Source: Methylobacterium mesophilicum SR1.6/6
GTDB taxonomy: Bacteria; Pseudomonadota; Alphaproteobacteria; Rhizobiales; Beijerinckiaceae
DNA length: 64,000 bases
NCBI RefSeq assembly: GCF_000364445.2
Contig: NZ_CP043538.1
Coordinates: 4,793,447 to 4,857,446, forward strand
Direction: 5' to 3'
The notes beneath the pieces are model-generated. The model did no database searches, was not told the DNA's origin, and saw only the letters and a list, made by a program, of their open reading frames with translations. Below, piece by piece: positions 10,005 to 22,558 of the stretch. Positions within the stretch are counted from its first letter, which is position 1. Every line of letters begins with the position of its first letter. The position numbers were made by a program, and so were the translations under genes.

Positions 10005-10858
10005 GCCGCTTCCTCTTTGTCCGCCCCGTCGAGCCGGTAGAGCACGTGGTCGCGCAGCGGCCCCTCCGGCACCGCCGGATGCGGAAAGCTTCCGGAGGGC
10101 GCCATGCCGAGGCGTTCCATCACGGCCCGGGAGCGGATGTTGCCCGCCGCCGTGTAGGCCACGACGGCGCGGATCCCGCAGCGGTCGGCGAGGTCGGCGA
10201 GGGTGAGCCCCACCGCGCGCGTGGCGTAGCCCCGACCCCAGGCGTTCCGCGCCAGGCGCCAGGCCAGCTCCACCGTGGTCCCGGGCCGGTCCCCGCCCGG
10301 AAAGGGCAGGGCGCGCAGGATCCGCATCGCGCCGGCGAAGCCGATGAACCGGCCCTCGTGCTCCAGGGCCCAGGGGCCGAATCCGTCGGCCACGAAGCGC
10401 CGGTCGAACTGGCCGGCCTCGGCGGCGCTCTCGGCCTCCGTCCGGGGGCGGGGAAAGTGCGCCATCACCGCCGGATCGGCGTTGAGCGCGGCGAACGGCG
10501 CCGCATCGTCCGGCCGCCAGCGGCGCAGGATCAGGTCGCCGTCCCGGAGGGCGGCGGGCACCGGGGCGACGGCGATCTTGCAGCGCCACGCCAGCGAGCG
10601 GCGGTTCAGGAGGACGAGATCCGCGTGGCCGGCGAGCACGGCCTCGCCGAGGGCGATCGCCACCTTCAGCTGGTCCAGGGGCAGGGTGGCGTGGGCAGGA
10701 GGTCGGACGTGGTCGCGCCAGGGTCCGCCGCAGGCATTGTCCAGGAGGATCCGGGCGAAGCAGTGGTAGAGGCGCACAGGCCAGCCCGGACGGGCGGCCT
10801 CCGGCAGGCGCCGCTCCACCAAGTCCCGCCAGTGCGCGCGGCGCGCCGCCTCGGTCAT
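10001..10858 (-). CDS. GNAT-family N-acetyltransferase with an extra N-terminal domain
   Basis: 285 residues. Residues about 105-280 form a RimJ/RimL-type acetyltransferase: it begins [20 protein letters not shown], has [17 protein letters not shown] (the acetyl-CoA-binding Q/RxxGxG/A-like loop) and ends with [13 protein letters not shown]. The first ~100 residues form a separate alpha-rich, Trp/Arg-rich segment ([39 protein letters not shown] in outline) that I do not recognise. It overlaps both tsaD and gpsA by 4 bases, so the three are translationally coupled. The substrate is unknown; the link to tsaD may only be operonic. Confidence 0.75.
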   Translation of the reverse strand: MTEAARRAHWRDLVERRLPEAARPGWPVRLYHCFARILLDNACGGPWRDHVRPPAHATLPLDQLKVAIALGEAVLAGHADLVLLNRRSLAWRCKIAVAPVPAALRDGDLILRRWRPDDAAPFAALNADPAVMAHFPRPRTEAESAAEAGQFDRRFVADGFGPWALEHEGRFIGFAGAMRILRALPFPGGDRPGTTVELAWRLARNAWGRGYATRAVGLTLADLADRCGIRAVVAYTAAGNIRSRAVMERLGMAPSGSFPHPAVPEGPLRDHVLYRLDGADKEEAA

Positions 10859-11919
10859 CCGATCGGGATCGCCGCCGGGGCCGGATCGGCCGAGAGCGGC
10901 CAGCGGGGCCGCGCGGGGGCGGTGAGGTCGTCCACCAGCCCGAGGCGCAGGCGCTCCAGCCCGGCCCAGGCGATCATCGCGCCGTTGTCGCCGCAGAGGG
11001 GCAGGGGCGGGGCGACGAAGCTCAGGCCGGCCTCGCCCGCCAGGGCAGCCAGCGCCCGGCGGACGGCGCCGTTGGCCGCCACGCCGCCGGCCGCCACCAG
11101 GGCGGTCGGCCGTCCGGCCGCGTCCGAGAAGGCCCGCAGGGCGACCCGGGCGCGGTCCACCACCACGTCGACCACCGCGGCCTGGAAGCTCGCGCAGAGG
11201 TCGGCGACGTCGCGCTCGGCCAGCGGCGCGATCCGCTCGGCCTCGATGCGCAGGGCGGTCTTGAGACCCGAGAGGGAGAAGTCGGCCTCGCGCCGGCCCA
11301 GCATCGGGCGGGGCAGGGCGAAGCGCTCGGGATCGCCGGCCTCGGCCATGCGCTCGACCTCGGGGCCGCCCGGATAGCCGAGGCCGAGGAGCTTGGCGGC
11401 CTTGTCGAAGGCCTCGCCGATCGCGTCGTCGATGGTGGAGCCGAGCCGGACGTAGTCGCCGACACCGCGCACCGCCACCAGCTGCGTGTGGCCGCCCGAG
11501 ACCAGCAGCAGCAGGTAGGGGAAGGCGATCCCGTCGGTCAGCCGCGCGGTGAGGGCATGGGCCTCCAGGTGGTTGACGGCCAGCAGGGGCTTGCGGGTCA
11601 CGAGCGCCAGGGTCTTGGCGGTGACGAGGCCGACCAGCACGCCGCCGATCAGCCCGGGCCCGGCCGCCACCGCGATGCCGTCGAGATCCGGGAAGCCGAT
11701 CCCGGCCCTGTCGAGGGCGCGGGCGATGAGCCGGTCCAGCACCTCGACATGGGCGCGGGCGGCGATCTCCGGCACGACGCCGCCATAGGCCGCGTGCTCG
11801 GCGATCTGGCTCAGCACCTCATTGGCGCGAATCTGCCCGACGCCCTCCGCGTCGACCGACACCACCGCGGCGGCGGTCTCGTCGCAGGTGGTCTCGATGC
11901 CGAGCACGGTCTTCTGCAC
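10855..11919 (-). CDS. tsaD: tRNA N6-threonylcarbamoyladenosine transferase TsaD
   Basis: 354 residues. Catalytic subunit that transfers the threonylcarbamoyl group to A37 of ANN-decoding tRNAs. It opens [16 protein letters not shown], has the metal-binding [13 protein letters not shown] (HxxxH), the ASKH-fold segment [11 protein letters not shown], and a later [14 protein letters not shown]. The GTG at 11919 is preferred as the start because AAGGAG lies 8 bases before it; the frame continues to an ATG at 11946, but that would put the Shine-Dalgarno inside the gene. First gene of the tsaD-GNAT-gpsA operon. Confidence 0.94.
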   Translation of the reverse strand: MQKTVLGIETTCDETAAAVVSVDAEGVGQIRANEVLSQIAEHAAYGGVVPEIAARAHVEVLDRLIARALDRAGIGFPDLDGIAVAAGPGLIGGVLVGLVTAKTLALVTRKPLLAVNHLEAHALTARLTDGIAFPYLLLLVSGGHTQLVAVRGVGDYVRLGSTIDDAIGEAFDKAAKLLGLGYPGGPEVERMAEAGDPERFALPRPMLGRREADFSLSGLKTALRIEAERIAPLAERDVADLCASFQAAVVDVVVDRARVALRAFSDAAGRPTALVAAGGVAANGAVRRALAALAGEAGLSFVAPPLPLCGDNGAMIAWAGLERLRLGLVDDLTAPARPRWPLSADPAPAAIPIG

Positions 11920-12100
11920 GTGCGGAACTCCTTGTCCGGACCACATTCTATCCGCGGCCGACCGCGGCGCGAAAGCGGCTTCCGACTCTCGCGACGGCCC
12001 GTAAGGCCGCCCGTCCCATCCGCACCTCAGGATCTGAGAAATGGGGAGGGGACGTGTCGCAGATCCACCCCCGCCAGACCCAGGCCTGATCCCGGCCGCC

Positions 12101-12310
12101 TCAATCCACCGCCACCATCACGTCGGAGGCCTTGATCACCGCGTAGGCCGGTCCGCCCGCGACGAGCTTGAGGGACTCGACGGCCGCGTTGGTGATCGAG
12201 GCGGTGACCACTTGGCCGGGGCTGATCTCGATCTTGACGTGGGAGGTGGTCGCCCCCTTCTCCACCGAGACCACGGTGCCCTTGAGGACGTTGCGCGCGC
12301 TGATCTTCAT
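12101..12310 (-). CDS. mop: Molbindin (Mop) small molybdate-binding protein
   Basis: 69 residues forming a single TOBE/Mop domain: [19 protein letters not shown] at the start, then [13 protein letters not shown] and [12 protein letters not shown]. Molbindins assemble into hexamers that bind molybdate and are thought to store it or buffer its cytosolic level. A stand-alone 69-residue form matches family length. It may supply molybdenum for enzymes such as the hydroxylase at 1289-4001, although the two loci are separate. Confidence 0.9.
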   Translation of the reverse strand: MKISARNVLKGTVVSVEKGATTSHVKIEISPGQVVTASITNAAVESLKLVAGGPAYAVIKASDVMVAVD

Positions 12311-12393
12311 GGTCTTTGCTGCCGGTTGTCGTATGCCGCGGAGGCGGCCTCGGGCCGGTCTCCTACAGCATGGCGGGGAGCCGCGCGACCATT

Positions 12394-12792
12394 TCAGTGC
12401 GGGTCGTCCGCCGGGTTACCGGCCTCGTCCGCCTCGTCTTCGGGGACATCTTCGCGGACATCTTCAGAGGCGTTGTCGGGGACATCTTCGGGGACCGGCG
12501 CGGCGCCCCAGGCCGCCAGCGCGGCGTTGAGGTCGTCGAGGACGAAGTGCCGGGCGCTGTCCCGGTCGTATCCGTCGGCGAGGAGGTCGTCGTAGTCGGT
12601 GAAGACGTGGCGGGCGTAGGTTACGAGGGCGAGGCGGGCGGCAGTCTCCGGGGCGGCCCGGCGCAGGCCCGGGCTCGCCAGAGCCCGGTCGAGGGTGGCC
12701 TCGGCCTCGAAGTCCGGCAGACGCGGCGCGAGCCGGAGCAGGGCCGCGATCACGGCCTCGCGGCGGTTCCCGGGCGGAGACGGTTCCTTCAT
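12394..12792 (-). CDS. DUF2293-type protein of unknown function
   Basis: 132 residues. The centre reads RHVFTDYDDLLADGYDRDSAR followed by LDDLNAALAAWG, the pattern seen in DUF2293 proteins (His, then T-D-Y-D-x-L-L, then an AR helix and a terminal Trp). The last ~30 residues are strongly acidic and repetitive (EDVPDN, EDVRED, EDEADEAG), likely disordered. Same strand as mop, 83 bases away. No function is known to me. Confidence 0.65.
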   Translation of the reverse strand: MKEPSPPGNRREAVIAALLRLAPRLPDFEAEATLDRALASPGLRRAAPETAARLALVTYARHVFTDYDDLLADGYDRDSARHFVLDDLNAALAAWGAAPVPEDVPDNASEDVREDVPEDEADEAGNPADDPH

Positions 12793-12894
12793 CGCGAGCC
12801 TCCCGAGGCCATGATTTCAACGCGCGGATCGGCTAGGGTCGCGACCGGTTGAGGCGGGACGGGCATCCGGTCCTTCGCCGGGGAGAGCAGGTCC

Positions 12895-13197
12895 ATGGCA
12901 GTTCTTCGTCACGCGGTTGTGCTGAGCCTTCTGCTCGGGGCGCCGCCGGCGCTGGCCCAGGGCCCGGCCCCGAATCCGGGCGCCGCCGCGGCCCCGGCGC
13001 CGACCGGTCCCATTGTCGGCGGCCGCCGCGTCACCCCCACCGGCCAGACCAAGCCGCCCGGCAGCGCCGCGGCACTCCCGCCCCGCCCCATCAACGAGGC
13101 GGAGATGATCAAGGCTCAGAAGGCCGCCGAGGCCCGCTCGAAGGCCTGGGACAGCAAGATGCGCAACACGATGGGCTCGATCTGCCACGGCTGCTGA
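12895..13197 (+). CDS. Small secreted Pro/Ala-rich protein
   Basis: 100 residues with a good Sec signal peptide (VVLSLLLGAPPALAQ, cleavage after ALA near residue 21). The mature part is Pro, Gly and Ala rich, then ends with a charged helix (KAQKAAEARSKAWDSKMRN) and a CHGC terminus (two cysteines separated by two residues). The ATG follows GGGGAGAGCAGGTCC, an acceptable ribosome-binding site. I do not recognise the family. The paired terminal cysteines could form a disulfide or bind metal. Confidence 0.6.
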   Translation: MAVLRHAVVLSLLLGAPPALAQGPAPNPGAAAAPAPTGPIVGGRRVTPTGQTKPPGSAAALPPRPINEAEMIKAQKAAEARSKAWDSKMRNTMGSICHGC

Positions 13198-13286
13198 GGC
13201 CTCATTCAGCCCCTTGTCCCGGCATCGTCCCGCATCGTCGCCGACGCGGGCGATCCCAGTACGGGATGCAGTTCCGGAAACGCGAA

Positions 13287-13310
13287 GGGGCCGCCCGGGT
13301 GGGCAGCCCC
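13287..13310 (-). terminator. GC-rich hairpin downstream of rpsD
   Basis: On the minus strand GGGGCTGCCC pairs with GGGCGGCCCC (one wobble, 4-base loop), followed by TTCGCGTTTCC. It lies 29 bases past the rpsD stop. The T-run is poor, so confidence is moderate. Confidence 0.5.
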
Positions 13311-13338
13311 TCCATGGTCGCCGGAGATCGACGCAGGC

Positions 13339-13956
13339 TCAGCGGGAGTAGAACTCGATGACGAGGTTCGGCTCCATCTGCACCGGGTAGGGTACCTCGG
13401 ACAGGCTGGGGATGCGGGTGACGCGGGCGGTCATCTTGGCGTGGTCGGCCTCGATGTAGTCCGGCACGTCGCGCTCGGAGAGCTGGGTCGCCACGATGAC
13501 GATCTCGAGCTGGCGGGACGACTCCTTGACCTCGATCAGGTCGCCGGCCTTCACCTGGTAGCTCGGGATGTTGACGCGGACGCCGTTCACCTTGACGTGG
13601 CCGTGATTGACGAACTGGCGCGCGGCGAACGGGGTCGCGACGAACTTCGCCCGGTAGACCACGGCGTCGAGGCGGCGCTCAAGCAGGCCGACGAGGTTCT
13701 CGCCGGAATCGCCGCGCAGGCGGATCGCCTCGGCGTAGTAGCGGCGGAACTGCTTCTCGGTGATGTTGCCGTAGTAGCCCTTGAGCTTCTGCTTGGCGCG
13801 CAGCTGCGTGCCGAAGTCGCTCATCTTGCCCTTGCGGCGCTGGCCGTGCTGGCCGGGGCCGTACTCGCGGCGGTTGACGGGGCTCTTCGGGCGGCCCCAG
13901 ATGTTCTGGCCCATGCGGCGGTCGAGCTTGTGCTTCGCCTGAATCCGCTTCGACAT
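13339..13956 (-). CDS. rpsD: 30S ribosomal protein S4
   Basis: 205 residues, the normal length. Primary 16S rRNA binding protein of the small subunit body. [21 protein letters not shown] at the start (alphaproteobacterial form), the S4 RNA-binding domain around [12 protein letters not shown] and [19 protein letters not shown], and a C-terminal VIEFYSR. The ATG at 13956 is chosen by family alignment; the open frame upstream to 14094 is spurious. In this genome it stands apart from the alpha operon (rpsM-rpsK-rpoA-rplQ), as is common in alphaproteobacteria. Confidence 0.97.
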   Translation of the reverse strand: MSKRIQAKHKLDRRMGQNIWGRPKSPVNRREYGPGQHGQRRKGKMSDFGTQLRAKQKLKGYYGNITEKQFRRYYAEAIRLRGDSGENLVGLLERRLDAVVYRAKFVATPFAARQFVNHGHVKVNGVRVNIPSYQVKAGDLIEVKESSRQLEIVIVATQLSERDVPDYIEADHAKMTARVTRIPSLSEVPYPVQMEPNLVIEFYSR

Positions 13957-14148
13957 ACTTTCGCGTCCTCTCGTGACGAGAATGAGGAACGCGCCCTCCT
14001 TTTCCCGGCCCTTCGCGGTCCGGGACGACAGGGCGGGAGGATCCCGCCCACGGGTGCGCGTGAAAACGCGACGGGGCCCCGTGCGGAGCCCCATCGACGG
14101 GCTGCGTCTTAGGGGACGGGGGCGCCGTGGTCAACCGTGAGAGGTCAG

Positions 14149-14655
14149 ATGGACGAATCCGTGGCGGTCCGACGCGGTGAGCCCTCGGACGCGAAAGCGA
14201 TCCAGGAGTTGGTCGCGGCGGCCTACACCAAGTGGATCCCGGTGATCGGTCGCCTGCCGATCCCCATGCAGGCGGATTACGCGCAGGCGGTGTTGGAGGA
14301 CCGCTTCGACCTGCTCATCGCCGGCCCGGATCTCGCCGGCCTGATCGAGACGAAGTTCGAGGCCGCCCATCTGCTGGTCGTCAACGTCGCGGTGCATCCG
14401 GCCTTCCAGGGCCGGGGCTTCGGCACCCGGCTGTTGGGGCAGGCCGAGGCGATCGCGGCCGAGGCGGGGCTCGATCGGCTGCGCCTCTACACTCACAGAG
14501 AGTACACGGCGAACCTGCGGCTCTACGGATCGCTCGGCTACCGGGTGGAGCGGGAGGAACGCTACGCCGGACCCGGCCGGACCCGGGACGACGACGTCAC
14601 CGTGCACATGGTGAAGGATCTCGCGGCCGACATGGCGGAGCGCCGGCCGGCCTGA
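14149..14655 (+). CDS. GNAT-family N-acetyltransferase
   Basis: 168 residues. The acetyl-CoA-binding region reads VAVHPAFQGRGFGTRLL (Q/R-x-x-G-x-G/A) near residue 84, followed by RLRLYTHREYTANLRLYGSLGY, the usual C-terminal acetyltransferase segment. The ATG at 14149 has GAGAGG four bases upstream and is preferred over an in-frame GTG at 14137. Divergent from rpsD. The substrate is not predictable. Confidence 0.82.
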   Translation: MDESVAVRRGEPSDAKAIQELVAAAYTKWIPVIGRLPIPMQADYAQAVLEDRFDLLIAGPDLAGLIETKFEAAHLLVVNVAVHPAFQGRGFGTRLLGQAEAIAAEAGLDRLRLYTHREYTANLRLYGSLGYRVEREERYAGPGRTRDDDVTVHMVKDLAADMAERRPA

Positions 14656-14671
14656 CCCATCGATCCGCCCC

Positions 14672-14764
14672 CCGTCATCGCGAGCGCAGCGTAGCGACCC
14701 CGGGTGGCGCGCCGCCGCGGAGCGTGGCGCCGCTGGATTGCTTCGCTGCGCTCGCAAAGGCGGC
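14672..14764. repeat. Dispersed hairpin repeat, family B, copy 1
   Basis: Begins CCGTCATCGCGAGCGCAGCG and ends CGCTGCGCTCGCAAAGGCGG, which are near reverse complements, so the element can fold into a long hairpin. Related copies occur at 27285 and 58755. It fills the gap between the acetyltransferase gene and pgm, which converge here. Confidence 0.75.
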
Positions 14765-14808
14765 GTGTACATCCGGCGCAGGCGGAAGACCCGGTCTCCC
14801 CGCTCCCC

Positions 14809-17782
<2,974 letters not shown>

Positions 17783-17810
17783 GCGGAGTCCTCGGGCACG
17801 GACGTCGGAC

Positions 17811-17933
17811 CCTGGCCCTCATCCCGAGGTGCGGCGAAGCCGCCGCGAAGCAGCCTTCCGGACCTCGCCGCGATCCCTGGAGGCCTCCTTCGAGGCCTCC
17901 GCTTCGCTCCGGCACCTCAGGATGAGGGCCAGG
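17811..17933. repeat. Dispersed hairpin repeat, family A, copy 1
   Basis: Ends are CCTGGCCCTCATCC and GGATGAGGGCCAGG, perfect reverse complements. Inside lie GAGGTG and CACCTC and the shared phrase GATCCCTGGAGGCCTCCTTC. Other copies are at 31328, 48399, 50994 and (decayed) 58910. It lies between convergent genes. Confidence 0.85.
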
Positions 17934-17945
17934 GTGGGCATGGGG

Positions 17946-17970
17946 CGAGGCGGCCGGTCCGGCCGCCTCG
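17946..17970. terminator. Perfect hairpin between convergent genes
   Basis: A 10-bp perfect stem (CGAGGCGGCC with GGCCGCCTCG, 5-base loop) 12 bases past the mutase stop, between the hydrolase and methylmalonyl-CoA mutase genes. Likely a terminator for the mutase and possibly for both; there is no strong U-tract. Confidence 0.55.
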
Positions 17971-17982
17971 GGAAAGCTTTCC

Positions 17983-20148
17983 CTACTCCGCCGCCTGCCG
18001 CGCCCCGTAACCCAGACGGTCGTTCAGCGCGCGGATCAGCTTGGCGGCCGCCTCGGCGATCACGGTGCCCGGCGGGAAGATCGCCGCCGCGCCGGCCGCC
18101 GTGAGCGCCTCGTAGTCGCCCGGCGGGATGACGCCGCCGATGGCGATCATCACGTCGTCGCGGCCCTGTTCGGTGAGCGCCGCCTTCAGCTCCGGCACCA
18201 GCGTCAGGTGGCCGGCCGCCAGCGACGAGACGCCGACGATGTGCACGTCGTTCTCCACCGCCTGCCGGGCGGCCTCCGCCGGCGTGGCGAAGAGCGGCCC
18301 GATATCCACGTCGAAGCCGAGATCGGCGAAGGCCGAGGCGATCACCTTCTGGCCGCGGTCGTGCCCGTCCTGGCCCATCTTGGCGACCAGGATGCGCGGC
18401 CGGCGACCGTCGTTCTCCTCGAACGCCTCGACCAGCGCCCGGACTTCCTCGACCACAGGCGACATGCCCCCCACCTCGCGCTTGTAGACGCCGGAGATCG
18501 AGCGGATCTCGGCGCGATGCCGGCCCCAGGCCTTCTCCAGGGCCTCGGAAATCTCGCCCACCGTCGCCTTGGCGCGGGCCGCCTCGACGGCGAGCTCCAG
18601 CAGGTTCCCGGTGCCCTCGGCGGCCTTGGTGAGCGCCTCCAGCCGGGCCGTCACCGCCGCCTCTTCGCGCTCGGCGCGCAGGCGCTTGAGCTTGTCGATC
18701 TGCAGCCGGCGGACGTTGCCGTTATCGACCCGCAGCAACTCGATCGCCATCTCGTCGTCGGACCGGAACTTGTTCACGCCCACGATGGTCTGGCGGCCGG
18801 AATCGATCCGCGCCTGGGCCCGGGCGGCGGCCTCCTCGATCCGCAGCTTCGGGATGCCGGCCTCGATCGCCTTGGCCATGCCGCCAAGCCCGTCGACCTC
18901 GCGGATGTGCTCCCAGGCCCGGGCGACCATGTCGGCGGTCAGCTTCTCGACGTAGTAGGAGCCCCCCCACGGATCGACGATCCGGGTGGTGCCGCTCTCC
19001 TGCTGCAGGAACAGCTGCGTGTTGCGGGCGATCCGGGCCGAGAAGTCGGTGGGCAGCGCCAGCGCCTCGTCGAGCGCGTTGGTGTGGAGCGACTGGGTGC
19101 CCCCCTGCGTCGCCGCCATCGCCTCGATGTTGGTGCGGGTGACGTTGTTGAACACGTCCTGGGCGGTGAGCGACCAGCCCGACGTCTGCGAGTGCGTGCG
19201 CAGGGCCAGCGATTTTTCGGATTTCGGATCGAAACTCTTGACCAGCTTCGCCCAGATCAGGCGCGCGGCCCGCATCTTGGCGATCTCCATGAAGAAGTTG
19301 GTCGAGATCGCCCAGAAGAACGACAGGCGCGGGGCGAACTGGTCGATGGTCAGCCCGGCCGCGAGGCCCGCCTTGATGTACTCGACGCCGTCGGCGAGCG
19401 TGTAGGCGAGCTCCAGGTCGTTCGTCGCGCCCGCCTCCTGCATGTGGTAGCCGGAGATCGAGATCGAATTGAACTTCGGCATATTTTTCGAGGTATACGC
19501 GAAAATATCGGAAATGATCCGCATCGATCCCTTGGGAGGATAGATGTACGTGTTGCGGACCATGAATTCTTTAAGAATATCGTTCTGAATGGTGCCGGCG
19601 AGCTTCTGCGGCGGCACGCCCTGCTCCTCGGCGGCAACGATGTAGAGGGCGAGGATCGGCAGAACCGCGCCGTTCATCGTCATCGACACGGTCATCTCGT
19701 CCAGGGGAATCCCCGAGAAGAGCGTGCGCATGTCGTAGATCGAATCGATCGCCACGCCCGCCATGCCGACGTCACCCGAGACGCGGGGGTGGTCGGAGTC
19801 GTAGCCGCGGTGGGTGGCGAGGTCGAAGGCCACCGACAGGCCCTTCTGTCCGGCCGCGAGGTTGCGGCGGTAGAACGCGTTCGAATCCTCGGCGGTGGAG
19901 AAGCCGGCATATTGCCGGATCGTCCAGGGCTGGGTGACGTACATGGTCGGGTAGGGACCGCGCAGGAACGGCGCGATGCCCGGATAGGTGTCGAGGAACT
20001 CGATGCCCTCCCGATCCGCCGGGCCGTAATGGCCCTTCACCGGGATTCCCTCCGGCGTCATCCAGGGCTCGGACAGCGCCGGTGCCGCAACCGCGAGCGA
20101 TTCGCCGGCGAGCGGGATTTCGGCGAAGTTCGGGATGCGGGAGGTCAT
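17983..20148 (-). CDS. mutB: Methylmalonyl-CoA mutase, large subunit
   Basis: 721 residues. Adenosylcobalamin-dependent isomerisation of (R)-methylmalonyl-CoA to succinyl-CoA, the last step of propionyl-CoA use and, in methylotrophs, part of the ethylmalonyl-CoA pathway. The substrate barrel shows [20 protein letters not shown] and [20 protein letters not shown], close to methylmalonyl-CoA rather than ethylmalonyl- or isobutyryl-CoA mutases. The C-terminal B12 domain has [11 protein letters not shown] (cobalt-ligating His near residue 596), then a [10 protein letters not shown] loop and [10 protein letters not shown]. The small subunit gene is not adjacent. A TATAAT box lies upstream. Confidence 0.95.
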   Translation of the reverse strand: MTSRIPNFAEIPLAGESLAVAAPALSEPWMTPEGIPVKGHYGPADREGIEFLDTYPGIAPFLRGPYPTMYVTQPWTIRQYAGFSTAEDSNAFYRRNLAAGQKGLSVAFDLATHRGYDSDHPRVSGDVGMAGVAIDSIYDMRTLFSGIPLDEMTVSMTMNGAVLPILALYIVAAEEQGVPPQKLAGTIQNDILKEFMVRNTYIYPPKGSMRIISDIFAYTSKNMPKFNSISISGYHMQEAGATNDLELAYTLADGVEYIKAGLAAGLTIDQFAPRLSFFWAISTNFFMEIAKMRAARLIWAKLVKSFDPKSEKSLALRTHSQTSGWSLTAQDVFNNVTRTNIEAMAATQGGTQSLHTNALDEALALPTDFSARIARNTQLFLQQESGTTRIVDPWGGSYYVEKLTADMVARAWEHIREVDGLGGMAKAIEAGIPKLRIEEAAARAQARIDSGRQTIVGVNKFRSDDEMAIELLRVDNGNVRRLQIDKLKRLRAEREEAAVTARLEALTKAAEGTGNLLELAVEAARAKATVGEISEALEKAWGRHRAEIRSISGVYKREVGGMSPVVEEVRALVEAFEENDGRRPRILVAKMGQDGHDRGQKVIASAFADLGFDVDIGPLFATPAEAARQAVENDVHIVGVSSLAAGHLTLVPELKAALTEQGRDDVMIAIGGVIPPGDYEALTAAGAAAIFPPGTVIAEAAAKLIRALNDRLGYGARQAAE

Positions 20149-20179
20149 GGCGGTGACTCGTTGTGGCGTTTGTCACGCC

Positions 20180-20185
20180 ATTATA
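20180..20185 (-). promoter_or_regulatory. Candidate -10 box for methylmalonyl-CoA mutase
   Basis: A perfect TATAAT on the minus strand, 32 bases before the mutB ATG. No convincing -35 hexamer is seen at 16-18 bases, so activator dependence or chance is possible. Apart from this and the candidate spc promoter I see nothing else in the 394-base gap 20149-20542. Confidence 0.35.
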
Positions 20186-20328
20186 GAGACACGCTTGGAG
20201 CGGGCTACTCCCCCTGTGGTCAAGGCTACCCGGCCGCCCCCCCCGACCCGCGGCGAGACCAAGGCGAACCGGGGCTCGCAACCGGTTCGCCGGGCCCACG
20301 CGGCGCCGACGAATTTGCGCCGCTCGGC

Positions 20329-20357
20329 TTGCCATCCCGGCGGGCTCGTAGTATGCG
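20329..20357 (+). promoter_or_regulatory. Candidate promoter for the spc ribosomal cluster
   Basis: TTGCCA, 17-base spacer, TATGCG, reading toward rplN with a leader of about 180 bases. Weak match to the housekeeping consensus. It is proposed because the cluster must have its own promoter here, no S10 genes being upstream. Confidence 0.3.
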
Positions 20358-20542
20358 CCCGGCCTTCGCGACATTCCAATGGGTGCTCGCACCCTGTGAA
20401 CGCGGTGACCGCGCCGGTGTCCCTATGACACCGCCAGCGCGGTTCAACACATGAGCCGGGGACATCAGGTCCCCATCAGGCGTCGTCCGCCGGGCAATAC
20501 CGTCCGCGTGCGGAAACCCGCCTGAAACAAGGAGTCACGCAC

Positions 20543-20911
20543 GTGATCCAGATGCAGACGAATCTGGACGTCGCCGACAACTCGGGTGCACGCCGTGTGA
20601 TGTGCATCAAGGTTCTCGGCGGGTCGAAGCGCAAGTATGCCGGCGTGGGCGACGTGATCGTCGTCTCCGTCAAGGAGGCGATCCCGCGCGGTCGCGTCAA
20701 GAAGGGCGACGTCATGAAGGCGGTCGTCGTCCGCACCGCCAAGGACGTGAAGCGCGCCGACGGTTCGGTCATCCGCTTCGACAAGAACGCCGCGGTCCTG
20801 ATCAACAATCAGAAGGAGCCGATCGGCACCCGCATCTTCGGACCGGTTCCGCGCGAGCTCCGCGCCCGCAACCACATGAAGATCATCTCCCTGGCTCCGG
20901 AGGTGCTGTAA
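20543..20911 (+). CDS. rplN: 50S ribosomal protein L14
   Basis: 122 residues, full length. Binds 23S rRNA at the subunit interface. [27 protein letters not shown] is the conserved start (read here in part), and it ends [11 protein letters not shown]. The start codon is GTG with AAGGAG eight bases upstream. It overlaps rplX by one base. It is the first gene of the cluster; the rpsQ and rpmC genes usually preceding it are absent. Confidence 0.97.
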   Translation: MIQMQTNLDVADNSGARRVMCIKVLGGSKRKYAGVGDVIVVSVKEAIPRGRVKKGDVMKAVVVRTAKDVKRADGSVIRFDKNAAVLINNQKEPIGTRIFGPVPRELRARNHMKIISLAPEVL

Positions 20912-21225
20912 TGGCCGCCAAGATCAAGAAGGGCGACACCGTCGTCGTGCTCACCGGCCGCGATTCCGGCCGCTCGGGCGAGGTGATCCAGGTTCTGCCG
21001 AAGGAAGGCCGGGCCTTCGTGCGCGGCATCAACCTGGTCAAGAAGCACCAGAAGCAGGCCCAGAACCAGGAAGGCGGCATCATCTCCAAGGAGGCCGCCA
21101 TCCAGCTCTCGAACATCGCGGTGGCGGACGCCAACGGCAAGCCGACCCGCGTGGGTTTCCGCATCCTCGAAGACGGGCGCAAGGTCCGGTTCGCCAAGAC
21201 CACGGGGGATCAGATCGATGGCTGA
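20911..21225 (+). CDS. rplX: 50S ribosomal protein L24
   Basis: 104 residues. Assembly initiator of the large subunit. KOW motif region [20 protein letters not shown] at the N-terminus and [20 protein letters not shown] at the C-terminus, both typical. One-base overlap with rplN and eight-base overlap with rplE indicate translational coupling. Confidence 0.97.
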   Translation: MAAKIKKGDTVVVLTGRDSGRSGEVIQVLPKEGRAFVRGINLVKKHQKQAQNQEGGIISKEAAIQLSNIAVADANGKPTRVGFRILEDGRKVRFAKTTGDQIDG

Positions 21226-21784
21226 GGCCGACAAGAACGCCTACACCCCGCGCCTGCGCAAGCACTACGACGAGGTGGTTCGCCAGAAGCTGATCGAAGA
21301 GTTCGGCTACAAGAACCCCATGGAAGTGCCGCAGATCACCAAGATCGTGATCAACATGGGCGTCGGCGAGTCCACCGCGGATTCCAAGAAGGCCTCGGTG
21401 GCGGCGGGCGACCTCGCCCTGATCGCCGGCCAGAAGCCGGTGATCACCCGAGCCCGCAAGGCCATCGCGACCTTCAAGGTCCGCGAGGGCATGCCGATCG
21501 GCTGCAAGGTGACGCTGCGCAAGCAGCGCATGTACGAGTTCATGGACCGGCTGATCACCATCGCGCTGCCGCGCGTGCGTGACTTCCGCGGCCTGAACCC
21601 GCGCTCGTTCGACGGCCGCGGCAACTACGCCCTGGGTCTCAAGGAGCACCTCGTGTTCCCGGAGATCTCCTACGACAAGGCCGAGCAGATGTGGGGCATG
21701 GACATCGTCGTGGCGACCACCGCCAAGACCGATGCCGAGGCCAAGGCTCTGCTCGCCGCCTTCAAGTTCCCGTTCCGGCAGTGA
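21218..21784 (+). CDS. rplE: 50S ribosomal protein L5
   Basis: 188 residues. Binds 5S rRNA and contacts the P-site tRNA. Conserved segments are [31 protein letters not shown], and [21 protein letters not shown]. It ends with [19 protein letters not shown] and FPF. Start overlaps rplX. Confidence 0.97.
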
Positions 21785-21824
21785 GGCCGAGAGGTCTCAG
21801 ACGCGGACACCGGAGATAGACCAC

Positions 21825-22130
21825 ATGTCGAAGAAAAGCTCAGTCGAGAAGAACGAGGCCCGCAAGGCGCTGGTGAAGCGCTTCGCGGCCAAGCGGAAGG
21901 CGCTCCTCGAGATCGCCAACAACGACGCCCTCGAGATGGAGGAGCGCTTCGAGGCGCGCCTCAAGCTCGCGGAACTGCCGCGCAACTCGTCGGCCACCCG
22001 CATCCGCAACCGGTGCGGCATGACCGGCCGCCCGCGCGCCTACTACCGCAAGATGGGCATCTCGCGCGTGGCGTTGCGCGAGCTTGGCAACCGGGGCCTG
22101 ATCCCCGGCCTGGTCAAGTCGAGCTGGTAA
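21825..22130 (+). CDS. rpsN: 30S ribosomal protein S14, zinc-free type
   Basis: 101 residues. The sequence lacks the CxxC pairs of the short zinc-binding form and shows [21 protein letters not shown] near the C-terminus, the long proteobacterial type. The ATG at 21825 gives the family start [10 protein letters not shown]; the frame is open upstream inside rplE, where it is spurious. Confidence 0.97.
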
Positions 22131-22140
22131 GGAGGTCCCC

Positions 22141-22536
22141 ATGGTCAACGATCCCGTGGGCGACATGCTCACCCGCATCCGCAACGGCCAGCTGCGCCGT
22201 CGCAACGTCGTCCAGACGCCCGGCTCGCGCCTGCGCGCCAGCGTCCTCGACGTCCTGAAGTCCGAGGGCTACATCCGCGACTACGCGGCCACCGACCTCG
22301 GCAACGGCCGCACCGAGTTCGCCATCGAGCTCAAGTACTACGACGGACGCCCGGTGATCCGCGAGATCAAGCGCGTCTCGAAGCCGGGCCGCCGGGTCTA
22401 CTCGTCGGTCGGCGAGCTGCCGCACGTGGCCGACGGCCTCGGCGTCACCATCGTCTCCACCCCGCAGGGCGTCATGGCCGACCACGAGGCGCGCGAGCGC
22501 AACGTCGGCGGTGAAGTGCTCTGCACCGTGTTCTGA
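22141..22536 (+). CDS. rpsH: 30S ribosomal protein S8
   Basis: 131 residues. Central-domain 16S rRNA binder; in E. coli the translational regulator of the spc operon. Begins [17 protein letters not shown] and ends with [19 protein letters not shown], the standard C-terminal loop. AGGAGGTCCCC immediately before the ATG is a strong ribosome-binding site. Confidence 0.97.
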   Translation: MVNDPVGDMLTRIRNGQLRRRNVVQTPGSRLRASVLDVLKSEGYIRDYAATDLGNGRTEFAIELKYYDGRPVIREIKRVSKPGRRVYSSVGELPHVADGLGVTIVSTPQGVMADHEARERNVGGEVLCTVF

Positions 22537-22558
22537 TCGGGACGGAGGAGGTTATCCC

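Noticed and set aside
9006..10589. A 527-codon frame suggesting an extended gpsA
   Set aside because: The portion above 10004 is a shifted frame of the GNAT gene; family length and N-terminal Rossmann motif place the start at 10004.
17811..17933. Family A repeats as a CRISPR array
   Set aside because: Copies are single, far apart and internally palindromic; there are no regularly spaced units or cas genes.
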